Shown: in pieces, positions 11,803 to 23,543 of the stretch
Position numbering within the stretch: position 1 is the stretch's first letter
Layout: each line of letters starts with the position of its first letter
Source: Paramacrobiotus metropolitanus
Lineage: Eukaryota; Tardigrada; Eutardigrada; Parachela; Macrobiotidae
DNA length: 64,000 nucleotides
Assembly: GCF_019649055.1 (NCBI RefSeq)
Contig: NW_026570240.1
Coordinates: forward strand, 124,001 to 188,000
Direction of reading: 5' to 3'
Made by a program: the position numbers and the translations under genes
Notes under the pieces: model-generated
The model's database searches: none
What the model saw: the letters and a program-made list of their open reading frames with translations, nothing else
Told to the model about the DNA's origin: nothing

Positions 11803-14044
11803 TCGCGGTGGGAATGGAATGGATTGTACCGGAGTCGCCTTGCCGGATTCGTTTATAATTAGCTGGGGTGTTTTGGTGCGATAGCTATCATTATGTATCC
11901 AGATTCTTTAATTCCATCACACTGATCATCCGGATTGCACATATACGTTGACGTCGACCATATTGGCGCGAGACAGTGCGGAAAACAGGAGTCGTTAATC
12001 CTGAAGCAAATAATTCACTTACTGCGAGGAAGTGCGACTTGTTTGTACATTTACTGACAGTGCACGGAAACAAATGTGAATGTGCGGCAGGAGGCTACAA
12101 TGGTGTTTGGGTTTATTTAATTCATTTGTTGTTGTTGTTGCATGACATTTAACTTGTGCTTGAGTTGGCTCCGTGTCGTGCTGCAGATGTGACAAGTTTG
12201 TGGACACAATTTTATCAGAGAAACTTTTTTGGTTTTCGGGTATAATTGCTCTTAAATTCTAGATTGAAGTGCATTTAAGCAGATACAAACTGGCAGGAGA
12301 CTGACAAGTTGTTAATTTTGATAATGGCAATAATTTTCGCATTTATTCTTTCAGTTGGGCACACGAAAGAAGCTAAACAATTGCATGCGCTATTTACCTT
12401 GAAACACTGTTCTATACTATAACTACTCACAATTTGCCATATAATATTGACGGCGCTATGACCTTTAGAATAAGTAAAAAAAATCTTACGCACACATATA
12501 CTTACACGTGCAGTGTATGTTTTGTCCATAATACTGTTTTCGGCCATTAAGCGTTTGTCGCTCGAAAATGAATAATAAATAATTATGAAATTTCAAATAT
12601 CTGCGAATTGCGATCTATATGTATGGGAAACAATGGTATTTGTTCGGGCGCGATAATATAGTCGTGCGCGCTCCGGGTCTTCCGTATTCTATCTGTAGTC
12701 TCATTCATGATAAACAAAGTGTGAACATAAAACACCAGGACCACGAATTGTACAACTTTAGGCAATAAAAGAATAAATCTTGTAAATGTTTATTGTTTAT
12801 ACGCCTCTAGCAGAAGAAAACAAAGGGGTGGGGTACGGCGTTAGCATAGAACAAAACAAACTGGAAGACAAGTCTTGCTCCGTCCAGTTCGAAATCCGAC
12901 CCTACGCTGATCGCAGTACGAGGACCACATTATACTCACCATCAGATACAGTACTTACTTTCGAAGACTCTTCCTGTTTTAAAAAGCACCGGCTGTGGAC
13001 AAGTACCCATGCACACCACACATGAAAAGTTGGACGCGTACTCTCGCAGCTGCAATGCATGTGCAGTGCTCACAATCAGTAGTATTATAGTGTTGTCGGC
13101 GGTGCCCTTTATAATGGCTTTATTATACAGCAGTAAAAAAAACAACTGCAAAGTGCAACCACCGATCCGCACACTTGCAGAAGACACAGACTTCTATATA
13201 ACACCTCCTTTTGTACAGTACTTATTTAGGTAATGTAAGTATATTATGATTGTAATAATTTAATATCGAGAATTTCTGCGGGGATTAAGCCTTTTGGAAG
13301 CCTTAATGGCTCATCAAAACAAAATTGTATAAGGGGCGTTATGAAGGGCTGGACCAACCGTAAACGTCATCGTACAAAGTCACTGCACACTTGCAAACTG
13401 CACAGTACTACTTCTATGTTTAATAAGTGCGGTGCTACCGTCATAATCCTATCGGTCATTCATAAGTTTCAACCTGCACAAATATATATCTTCTGTTTGG
13501 ATCTAGAAGTCATGACCGGAGATGAGTTTTGCCTGGGGGCCGTGGTTTGAGGAAAGATCACTGATAATACCCTTGAACTTCTAGCCCGAATCTGATTCGC
13601 TGGACTTCCACGCCATTGTTTCTCCTGCGTAAATGACCAGGCTGCTCTGCTGACTGGGTTTCTCAGATCCACATCATACCACAGTCCACTATATACCGTA
13701 AGCCGAGATTCGTGGTACATTGGCATTTGAAAACGTCAACAATGCATTGACTCTTTGTAGTCGACGAGTTACCGTGTAATTGTCAAATTGTAGTTTGAGT
13801 TGTAATTTAGTAAAATATTCTCCACACGAGGATGCGTGTCTCAGAAAACAAATCTCGCATATACCGTTTTCCGAGCGATTCTGAAATTAAGGTGCCTCTT
13901 TCGTAACATTATTTTAGAATCTTATCTGGCAATGACCAGCATATTCCAGTTAGCTAATGTTGTTCACAGCGCGAACTGTTTGTTTTTCTCTGTTTATAGA
14001 AGACCAAAAATCCTGCGGAAGTTGTCAGCCTAATCCCACTGAAA
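11803..14044. other. PKA-RI 3' region and MFSD11 5' region
   Basis: No coding gene is recognisable. A double poly(A)-signal-like string (aataaaagaataaat) at 12763-12777 could end the PKA-RI transcript. A polypyrimidine-AG acceptor ends at 13999, 45 nt before the MFSD11 start, implying a leader exon or trans-splice site. Short ORFs at 12786-13233 and 13469-13726 have no support. Confidence 0.5.
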
Positions 14045-16922
14045 ATGTCTGATTCTCCTTCCGTCCACGATCCCCTCGTCACTCCGCCGTCATCCCGTAC
14101 AGTTACCGTTGTGAGAAATGATGACCCGGAAATCGTTGTGGCACAACCCGTGATTACATGGTGGCGCGATGCGAAATTCCAGAATATTTTGTTGCTGGGC
14201 TTTTCATTTATGGCCTTATTCAGCGCATTTCAAACATGCGGATTGATTCAGGTTTGCAACTACATAGCATAGGAGTACGTATTACGTACTTTTGGTTGTG
14301 AATTTGCGGTTCTAGTTTGAAGTGGTTTGCTCACGATTTAATTGAGAGAGCTACCGTCAAAAAGATGAATAAGCAGTTTATAAACATCTTAGCACGTTAC
14401 TTTCGGATTTTTTGCAACTTTGTTTACTAAATTAACAGTACTTATTTGAATAGACCATTGTTCTGCAAAGTTTCTTCGGACCAGATGCCTCGACTTTGGG
14501 TTACAACAGCCTGGGTGTTTTATACGGTGAGTTGAGAAATTTCTACACGGTATTGTGGATGATTTATAAGAACAAGGGTTGCAGTTTAACTGCTGTATTT
14601 TAGCTGCGTTCGGAATTGCGAACTGGTTCTCTCCGTTTATTGTAAGATATTTGTGTGAAATGGCCATCCATGTGTTAGAAATGCTGATTTTATAATTAGT
14701 TTACATCATATTTCTGTCGAAAAGGTATCCCTGATTGGGCCAAAATGGGGGATGGTTGCAGGAGGAGGTAAAAATGGATTGTCATTTTTCCTTTTAAGTT
14801 ATTGTATCCGAAAATTAGACTTCTGTTTTTACAGCTTGCTATACCCTGTTTATTGCTGTTTTTCTGCATCCTTTTTACGGGACTTTATATGCTGGATCGG
14901 TTCTTGTGGGCATCGGAGCGGCTGTGTTGTGGACAGCACAAGGCGTTTTCTTAACTATAAATTCCGACAAGACCACCATGGCCAGGTAATATTTTCATAC
15001 TTTTTTCTGTGTGCGATGATCTCTGCTTAACCGTGTTATAATTGAAGAAAACTTTCTTCAGAAATTCGGGATTATTTTGGGCGCTATTTCAGTCAAGGTA
15101 TGTCTCTCACTCATCCTTAAAATAATACGATATTTTTGTGGTCATATATGCTGTGTTTTGCAGTTTTGTTTGGGGAAATCTCTTCTTTTTCTTTTATTTG
15201 GGTGGAGCGGCCACGATCGAAGATCATAGCCGATTTGTGGTTTATATTGTGCTTCTGATATTGTCGGCTGTGGGCCTTTTAGTTATGTTCGCATTCCGAC
15301 ATCCGGTCAAAGCTGTGGTTGTTACCTCGGATGAGGTTGTTGCTGAGCCGCGGTATGTTATTGCTCCAATGAATAATATTATTACTTACCTACAATAAAA
15401 TGTGGGTGATTTGCTTACAATAATCTGGCCCTGTATGTTGCAGGCGTTCGAGGAATCCGTTGACCGCAATAGGTATTCGGAAAATTTCCACGAGAACCGT
15501 TATCTGACCGATTAGTTATTTAATTATCGTTGTGTACTATCTTATCACAGCTGCCGCATTCCGAATGTTGAAAGGACGAGACATGCTGTTGTTGTCCATC
15601 ACCTTTGCATATACAGGTCTATGAACGCTTTAACACATAGTTTATTGGAAAATAATGATAAATTGCTTAATTAGCTGTGTTTTATTCCACAGATTTTATC
15701 TTGTTGAACAATTTAAAAGCGCTTTTACATGAAGGAAGATCAGCTCATGTTGCGTAACATCAATTGTTTTGCAGGTTTTGAGCAGACGTTTTATTCGGGT
15801 GTTTATGGCACGTCGTTAGGGTAAGCTGTGACCACGAAAGCTAATATTCCTTTCTTTTTCTTTGATTTTAACTTTCTGTTTGATATTTACTTTTCGAAAA
15901 TATTCTCTGTAATAGGCTGGAGCCATCCACTTACAGAAAATGCTAGCTCGGGCACACTGATTTAAAGCTAAAAAATTACTTTATGTTTAGATACACTAAG
16001 CAGTTCGGGGACATACGCAAGAGTATTGTTGGATTGTCCGGTGTTTTTATTGGTGTGGGCCAGATAACGGGTATACGAGCATCGGAAAGTGTTCCAGTTT
16101 GCAGAGAATATGTGCTTTGATTACGGACCTGACTGCAGGTGGTTTGCTTTTTGGTATTCTCGGAAAGAAAACGATTCGCCATGGTCGGGATCCTATCGTT
16201 CTGTTCGGTTTTATGGTCCATATCATTACATTTTTCTTGATTTTCCTCAACATTCCTTTTGACGCACCGCTGCGGGATTCACAGTTCGCAGCGTTTATCC
16301 AGCCGAAGTATGTCTCACGTGTTATGTATTTCTCTTGTTATGAAAAGTGGTGTGCTTTGTCAACGCTCCTGTTTTTCAGCATTTATCTTGGCGTGTTTTG
16401 CTGTTTCCTGCTGGGATTAGGTAAATAATTACCGAATAACAGATGACAGTTTACCGAGTAACAGATATTCTTCCAGTACCTGCCCAGTGCACACCTTGTG
16501 GATTTAATCTTATTCTTTTTACACTACATAAATTTTGTTATACACTACATATATTTTACACTACATAAATTTTGTTGGTTTATGCTTTCAGGAGACGCGT
16601 CTTTCAATACCCAAGTATATTCCTTGCTGGGCAGCGTATTTCGGGCCGACAGCGCCAGTGCATTTGCGTTATTTAAATTTGTCCAAGTGAGTGCGGCAGT
16701 TCAGTTTTTCGCAACTTCAGTTATTAAATTCGGTACCGATACAATTGCCGCATTATTGTTTTGTAGTCGATATGCGCAGCCGGAGCATTCTATTACTCAT
16801 CGGCATTGTTCCTCCAGTATCAGCTGCTAATCCTCTTAGTGATGGGCACCCTGGGAACGTTTTGCTTTTGCTTTGTGGAATGGCGTCATGCAGCCGACGA
16901 TGATTTGGAAACTAAGGAGTGA
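14045..16922 (+). CDS. MFSD11: UNC93-like major facilitator MFSD11
   Basis: Multi-pass membrane protein of the UNC-93/MFS superfamily; the family's transport substrate is not established. Fifteen coding exons give 472 aa (human about 449): 14045-14251, 14454-14526, 14604-14641, 14725-14767, 14835-14985, 15062-15097, 15164-15352, 15444-15472, 15551-15616, 15775-15820, 15991-16070, 16139-16307, 16380-16420, 16592-16686, 16767-16922. Diagnostic strings include FSAFQTCG in the first membrane helix, AAVLWTAQG, TINSD, FWALFQSS, LLLSITFAYTG, FYSGVYGT, VGLSGVFIG, FCCFLLGLGDASFNTQ, FALFKFVQ and SICAAGAF. The layout suits 12 membrane helices. A Ser/Pro/Thr-rich N-terminal stretch of about 40 residues precedes helix 1 and is longer than in human. 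Very small exons (29-46 bp) are typical of this gene. It is convergent with the SCAF gene 535 bp away. Confidence 0.95.
16521..16576. repeat. Short tandem repeat in MFSD11 intron 13
   Basis: Two good copies of acactacataaattttgtt (16521-16539 and 16558-16576) flank a degenerate third copy at 16542-16557. The array sits just upstream of the acceptor at 16591. Confidence 0.8.
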
Positions 16923-17457
16923 CCATTTGTACACGGCTTTTTATGTCTGCATTCCAAATCGAGTGCCTTACCGTGCTGGTAAACACTGCTCTTTCCGGTG
17001 ACTCCGTTAATATGCTCAACAGTAAAATGATTTGATTTTTTTACTTATTTATTGAAACGTTGGCTTTTCGGTTAGGTTGAACGTTGCTTTTATACGTTTG
17101 AGCGTTTCATGCCATTACTGTCGCATGTTTATACAGTTTAAATACAGAACTGCAACATGATTGTCAATTAAAAGATTGAACAAGCGATGGACTGCATGCA
17201 TTTATTTAAAACGACGATCAGAGAACAAAATGAAATTACCTTTGGTGTGAGCGAAAACAGAAGATGTAACAATTATGGTGTCATCCTCAACAGCAGAATA
17301 ATAAATACAAGCAAAAAACAAATTTGGGTGCAAACAAAATTATTATCTCATAGCAATTGTACGTAATCAACGCGCAACAAACAAACGCTGACTACAACCC
17401 ATTCTAACTGCAAAGTTCACGCTGGGCAATAACGTATATGCGCAATGGGTGGTGCAT
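16923..17457. other. Convergent 3' region between MFSD11 and SCAF-like genes
   Basis: 535 bp between two stop codons, presumably shared by the two 3' UTRs. AT-rich with TTTATT/AATAAA-like strings on both strands near 17040 and 17213, but no clear single poly(A) site. No gene seen. Confidence 0.5.
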
Positions 17458-20400
17458 TCATCTTGGATTAAAGCCTCTTTGACCATGAAAAGGTCTGGAT
17501 GTATTGAATCGTCCGCCACCTTGATTGGAAAAATTCCTGTCGCCACGCTGATCTCTTTCAAATCGCGGCCCATCAAATCGCTTATTATTGAAGCTATTAT
17601 TCGGCTGGCGAAACTGCTGTCGATTGTTCCACGGCTTCTCCGGAGAGCTGTCAGTGCGGCGGAAGGGCGGTTTGAAATGATGCTGCTGATTATCATCGCC
17701 ATTCTGATCACTGGGCCCTTTTCCAAAGAGATTGCCTGGGTTTCCCGCATTGGGATTACCCATTCGTGTTATCATTGCCAATCGCGCCGCAATATCGGGC
17801 GGCGGAGCGAGCAGCGGCGGTCGGAAATTAGGAGGTGGCCGCTGAAATCCCGGTCCCGTGGGCGCCGGAGGGAACATTCCAGCAGGAGGCGGTGCCCCCA
17901 TCACAGACGGAGGCGGGGCTCCGAGGAACGGTGCCAGGGGAGCAATTGGTGCGTTCTGGTCGGCAATTTTCATAGGTTCATTCGTATTCTGCAGTGTGAC
18001 TTTAGGCGGAGCTGGATCTGACCACGAAGTCGGCAGAGATGCTCCGTTTAGCGCGGAGATGGCAGCGGGTAGCACATTCACAAGAGAGGAGATTGAGTTA
18101 CTCAGAGATGGAATCGCCAACACAGGTTGTGGTGGAGGAACACTGATGTTATGAGTGAAAGGGCCAGGATTCGGCCCTTTCTGACCCGACGACAGAAGAA
18201 GGGGGTTTATGCCTGGAACACTTCCGGGGAGTCTGGGTCCTGGTGCAACTGCTCCAGGAGGCAATCCCGGCACTGTAGGAAGCGGGGGGAGCAGCAGAGC
18301 GTTACCAACCTGAAGTTGTGTGTTGGTTTGGTTCGCAAAAGCTATAATAATAACGCGATATTGATTAAAATCGCCATTAATACAGTATGTTTAACAACAG
18401 TACTGCAGGCACACTAAAATCACAGATTCATAAAAATACAGGATGAAAAAACCAGCGGATTATTTCCGACAATTATCAAGGTACACAAGCGAAGAAATTT
18501 TGTCCTTAACTGCGGAAGAAATAAAAGAAAGTACGAAAATCGACGGGATGTAAGTATCAAAATGCTACTACGTAGCACGATTCCTCGTGACAGTACGTAG
18601 CCCAGTGTACTGGAACCTTTATCAAATCCAAACCAATACTTTCAAATTGCCACTAGTGTACATATTAGTACCTGTCCAAGGATTAATCTTTGGATCAAAT
18701 CCTATTGTGGCAGAAGTCTGCCATCCAGATACACTGGACACAACTGGCAAAGGAAGGACAGGTAAAGGAGCAGCCGGAAGGGAAATATCAGCCAGGTTTG
18801 TCTCGATCATCCGCAGTTTCCTTGTCGAAAGAATCGAGATTTCAAAGCACTGGGGACTGACTCGTCAACCAATTCCGAACCTTCCACCAACCCTTTAGCA
18901 TTTAATGGCAACTTGTCAACAGGAATTCTGCAAATTCCGGTAAATGAATCCCAGTCCCATGACTTGTAGCCGTCCTTAATGCCCTTTCCAGGGCTCCACG
19001 ACACCTTCACTTTCTCCCCAAATGATTTCCATAAATCACGAGTTGAAGCACGGGCTGCTTCAGCTTCTGAACGCTTTGCGTATGAGACGTCTAACCAATA
19101 CAAAACGGTGTTGCATCGACGAAAATAAAAAAAAAACCAATGCACCCGAAAATATGCTACCGTAAGTAAACCATGGCTGATAAGCCAGTACTTACATGCA
19201 CATCCTCGTGACGGTATTAAGTCGAAAGTTTTAATTTCTCCGCATCGGGTAAGGTCCCTTTTCAGATCCATTTCCACCACCCCTTTCGTTAAATGGCCAA
19301 TCCAAATTGTACAACTTTTTAGGATAATCGTTGTACTCTCGGGTATACTGGATACTGGCGCCGTGGCATTCTCAGGTGGCAACGACACAGGGACGGAAGC
19401 TGCAACGGAGACAACGTTCGGCATCATCAAGCCACTTCCTTCCAAGCCCGCCGATACGGGCACCGCCACACCAGGTTCCTCACTGCCGCCTCGCTGCTTG
19501 CGCAATCCCATCATAATTTTGTCCACAGAGAATTCGGGCTTTCCGTTCTTCCCCATCACAAAATAGTCCTCATCGTCGCTCTCCTTTTTCACTGTTCGCT
19601 TGCCACCGCGCTCCGATGTCTGGCCTTCTTCGTCGTCACTGTAATCGAAATCCAGCAGGCGTTTGTCAAAGCGGACTTTCTCACCGGAACGACCGGATGG
19701 CGATACATCTCTTTCCTTCGTTTTCTCCTTTACGGGACTCTCCTTCTCCACCAGCTCTTTCTCCGGAGACGAAGAAATATTCGACACATTCACTTCAGTA
19801 TTCTCGTCGTTTTTCTCCGTTTTAACGGCTCCGCTTTCTTCAAATGACTCAACAGCCTGGATGTTGGCGACAATAGGCGCAATTATGTCATCGTCAAAGA
19901 AGCCGTTCTCTTTCCACAATTTGAAGCAGCGGAACACTTTCAGTCGGTCTTCGTCAGCGCATTTGGCTGCATTAGCGTATGTTGCCTCGAGATTTTTGGC
20001 GAAGCGTTTGCCGAAAACATCTGCAGCAACGAGAATTGAGAAAAATTAATAACTCTGGCCAAAAAGTACAATGTGCAACTTTAGTACCTCGTTCCTTTCC
20101 ATAATGTCGTTGTGAAAGACGCACAATCGAATCAATCACGTACACTCCTAATGCACAAAGCGAATTTTAAACATAAAGTTTCTAATATAGATATACTGAG
20201 GTAATTAGGGTAGAGCCTAAATTTTCGCTTATAGTACGATATGCAGATACTTCAAAAGCTATCATGCAAATGTACAGATATGTATACACGAAACAGCTGG
20301 CGAAACTTCACATTAACGGACTACTGAATAGCAATTTACAGTTTCCCGGCAAACATTTTACGGTACATACCTGGAAGTTTATGCTTGGGTGAACTACAAT

Positions 20401-20670
20401 GCAAAGTTAAAAACGTTGTGAAACTGGAGTCAATCAGTGACAGTTTTGGCTCTACTCTTCAAAGCACTACAACCGACAACGTATCTCAAAAACGTACCTT
20501 TTGCGAATGAATGTTTCAATATGCATGACGACGTGCTTGTAATATTTCTGAGCCTTGATGGCCAAATCCGTAATCGTATAGATTTTGGAACGGGACACTG
20601 GAGTTTTGGCATCGTACAATGATTTAAAAGTCAGTTCGAACTCATACAAATTAGGATCGCTGGCAGCCAT
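17458..20670 (-). CDS. SCAF4/8-like: SR-related CTD-associated factor, SCAF4/SCAF8-like
   Basis: This nuclear protein family binds the phosphorylated C-terminal repeat of RNA polymerase II and helps suppress premature polyadenylation. Exons 5' to 3': 20670-20498, 20393-20371 (a 23-bp microexon), 20147-20088, 20020-19196, 19090 to about 18860, about 18790-18640, 18309-17458. The first four exons encode a CTD-interacting domain (KYYKHVVMHIETFIRK, VYVIDSIVRLSQRHYG, FRCFKLWKENGFFDD). A long acidic/Ser region follows. Then an RRM starts at CTIWIGHL and continues through IPSRGCAYVSYAKRSEAE across the intron 19195-19091. The C-terminus is Pro/Gly-rich and ends in an Arg/Asn/Gly-rich RNA-binding-type tail. 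The junction near 18800-18870 is unresolved: frames on both sides look coding but I cannot fix the intron. A splice acceptor directly abuts the ATG at 20670. Confidence 0.88.
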
Positions 20671-23543
20671 CTACGAAAAACATCGTCAAACAGTCTCCAA
20701 CTTACGCACAAAGTAATGTACGATCTTGTAAACATTACCTCGTTCAACAAGCTGAAAAACAGCAACCTCATCCAACAGATACCAGATACAAACAACTGGC
20801 CTGGTAATGAACACGCATTTGCCGCGTCCCTTCTGCTACCACCAGCCTAAGAAACCAACTGTTTCGTCGCACAGTGCAGCTGCACTGCCAGGATAGTCAA
20901 TACAGATAAGAAGTAACCACCAACAAAATTCTCCAGGGAAAACACAACCAAGTAACATTGACAACAGATGATGGCAAGCACTAACCAAGACGGATTGGAT
21001 GTCTTACTATGCGTGTGAACAGATATGCAGCCATAAACTTATAAACACTGGAAAACTAAGAAACACACACTTTGCATTTCGTCGCGAAAAACTTGTCTTG
21101 GGTTCTTCACCAAGCGAACGCAACGAAGAAAGTAAAAGAAGGACCCAATTCCTCTTCTGAACGGTAGGAGTAACTAAAACGGATAAGAAATAATATGGTT
21201 TCACAAACCACTTTTTAAATTGCGTGAAATTTTACGTAAAATTAATTACGAACAGTAAAGTATTTGCTGGTGAGTGATTCAAGATTGAAGATATGCAGTG
21301 AAGGGGACACAAACGTCTCGTCGAGAGTCGGGATGCATGCTCCGAAGCCAGATTAGTCCGTTCGAAAGTAACTGCCCTACGTACCTGAATGTATAGTCAC
21401 CTTTACGAGTGCATTTGGCTGTGTTTACCAAAATTAACATGATAATGTATGTTATTCCAGTTTTTTTTGTTTCTGTCGAGCCAAAAAACCCATAATAATA
21501 AACCTTCTTAAACTTCAAAGGCAAAATACTCAATGAAGTAACAAAGAAAAGCAAAAATCGAAATTATCCACTTGGAACACAGGAACATGTCCGTTCATAC
21601 TTATACGTATTTTCATGGATTCGTGACCTTGTCCACAAAAATGAACGAGCTAACTAAAAATATTCCTAACGGTATTCCTAACGGTATACGTATTAGTCTG
21701 GATTTTGTGTTGTAATACTGTAATTAGGAAACTTTTGAGCACTTTTGTTGCATGGTGGGTTGTCGGTGTATTCCGCCATTCCGCCCAAAGATTACGAGTA
21801 CTGCAATACTTGTACTCTTTGGGCGGAATGGCGGAAGCTAGCAGCTAGCTGCTCTACCATATTCCATACTAAATTACCACCATAATACCATTAATTTATT
21901 TTTGCTGAATATCTCATAAAAAAGTCGAAGCGCCAGGACAACCTTTAATAGCATAGCAAGTTAAATTTCCTGTGCCGGAAGACGGCTGTTGGGAACGTCG
22001 AATTATGGCAATACATGGTCAGTGCAGTAGTGTGACCAAACCGGCAACTGGTTGGCGTTTAAATATCGGAACGTGTGTAATGTACATGTGGTAGTACGGC
22101 CTTGGTAAAATACATACTTACAATTGAACAGCAGCCTGCCAGCATAAGCTGCTGTAGTCCTGAAGGGTATTCCCAATTTGATCATAATGCAGAAACAACT
22201 ACTTGAAGTCAATGAAGTGAAAAGTCTACGGTTTATCGGTCTGACATTGTACCGTGGTATGTTTGGGAATCGGCAGCCAACAGTCCAGCACAGGACTACC
22301 GAATATGGATCTTTAGCTGTACAGCAGCGCAGTAGCTGCATGATGGCGCCGGCAGACGACAGTCGATAACGCCATTATAACGGGATTGACTTGTGCCTGT
22401 TGTATACACACACTAGGCAGTAGGCATGCAGGTTTCTAGCGTAAGTACTTTTCCCTGCCTGAAATATCGATGCCGGGATGGGCATGTATCCTTCCTCGAC
22501 GACGACGACGTCGTGGATGGAGGGAGCATATTGTGTGCTATTACGTACACTTCTGAGCACATCTATGGCCAGTGCATTGTGCCTCGCAGAATACGTATCA
22601 ACTCTTTTCATTCTACGCAGATGAATACAATTCATACTTACAGCAGAATGCTGGTCCAACACACACACATGCCATCAGTACTTGTGTGGCTGTTATGAAT
22701 AATTCCATGCCGCTGCACTCCCGGCATTGATCAGTGGGACGCGCGGGGAAACGAGAGGGAAACGCGATCGGATATATGTCGCTGGTGGCGCTGGCGCACT
22801 GCAGCAAGCACAAGGCACAGGCAGCTCCTTTCCCTTCCCATCTACAGCAGCTAGCAGCTCGGTTCTAGGTATATTGAATCTAGAACGGAGTTTCTTTTGC
22901 TCGTCCCTATCCATCAACGCAACACTATTTGAAGCGGTTGTTGGCTGTGGATCTCTAGTCGCGGGGATCAGCTACTCTTCCGAGCGCCGCACTATAATGC
23001 AATACCCAAAATCACATCCTGTGATGCGCACATAGTCGTTTGACAATACCGCATGCACAGCGCACTGAACACTCCAGATCAGGGTTTTCCTGTCTACTTG
23101 ATTCTCTTGTTCATCCTTGGGAATCTTTACCAATTTGCATGTAATCACGCTAATTTAGCTACCGGTACGGAACGGTCGCTAACGACCAGATAATCGACCA
23201 GATAATTGTATATACTGCATCGTTGTTCGCATTGTGCCAGTTTATGTGTATGATCGGGCATGTTTTGTTTTCTGCACATCCTCCCGGAATTATTATAACC
23301 CTCTGTCCCATAATTACCTCAATGTTTTATTGGTGGCATCAGCTGTGTCGCTAAGTTGTGATTAACCATATCCCCGTCTTGCTCGCTATGGGAAACCTAT
23401 GAAGGGAAGGAATGGTAGTGCAATATCTGCGATATCTGCTAGCGCTGCCTGACCCGTTAACGTTGCTGCGTTGTTTGCCATCTTTTTCCGCGTACTGCCC
23501 TTGTCGTCGCTGATTCACAAGTTTGCTCAGAACAGCATGCCCC
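20671..23543. other. Divergent region between SCAF-like and globin genes
   Basis: 2.9 kb with no gene I can support. It contains the hairpin at 21771-21836, a locally GC-rich stretch near 22500-23000 with open frames on both strands (probably compositional), and the globin leader acceptor at 23530. Both promoters should lie here. Confidence 0.5.
21771..21836. repeat. Perfect 20-bp inverted repeat (hairpin)
   Basis: Left arm ttccgccattccgcccaaag (21771-21790) is the exact reverse complement of the right arm at 21817-21836, with a 26-nt loop. A second small palindrome made of agctagc units follows at 21837-21850. It could be a tiny foldback element or a structured RNA; I see no target duplication. 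Confidence 0.8.

Noticed and set aside
22693-23035. Overlapping ORFs on both strands (plus 22727-23035, minus 22693-22917)
   Set aside because: GC-rich local composition explains open frames; no motif, splice structure or partner exon. More likely promoter sequence.
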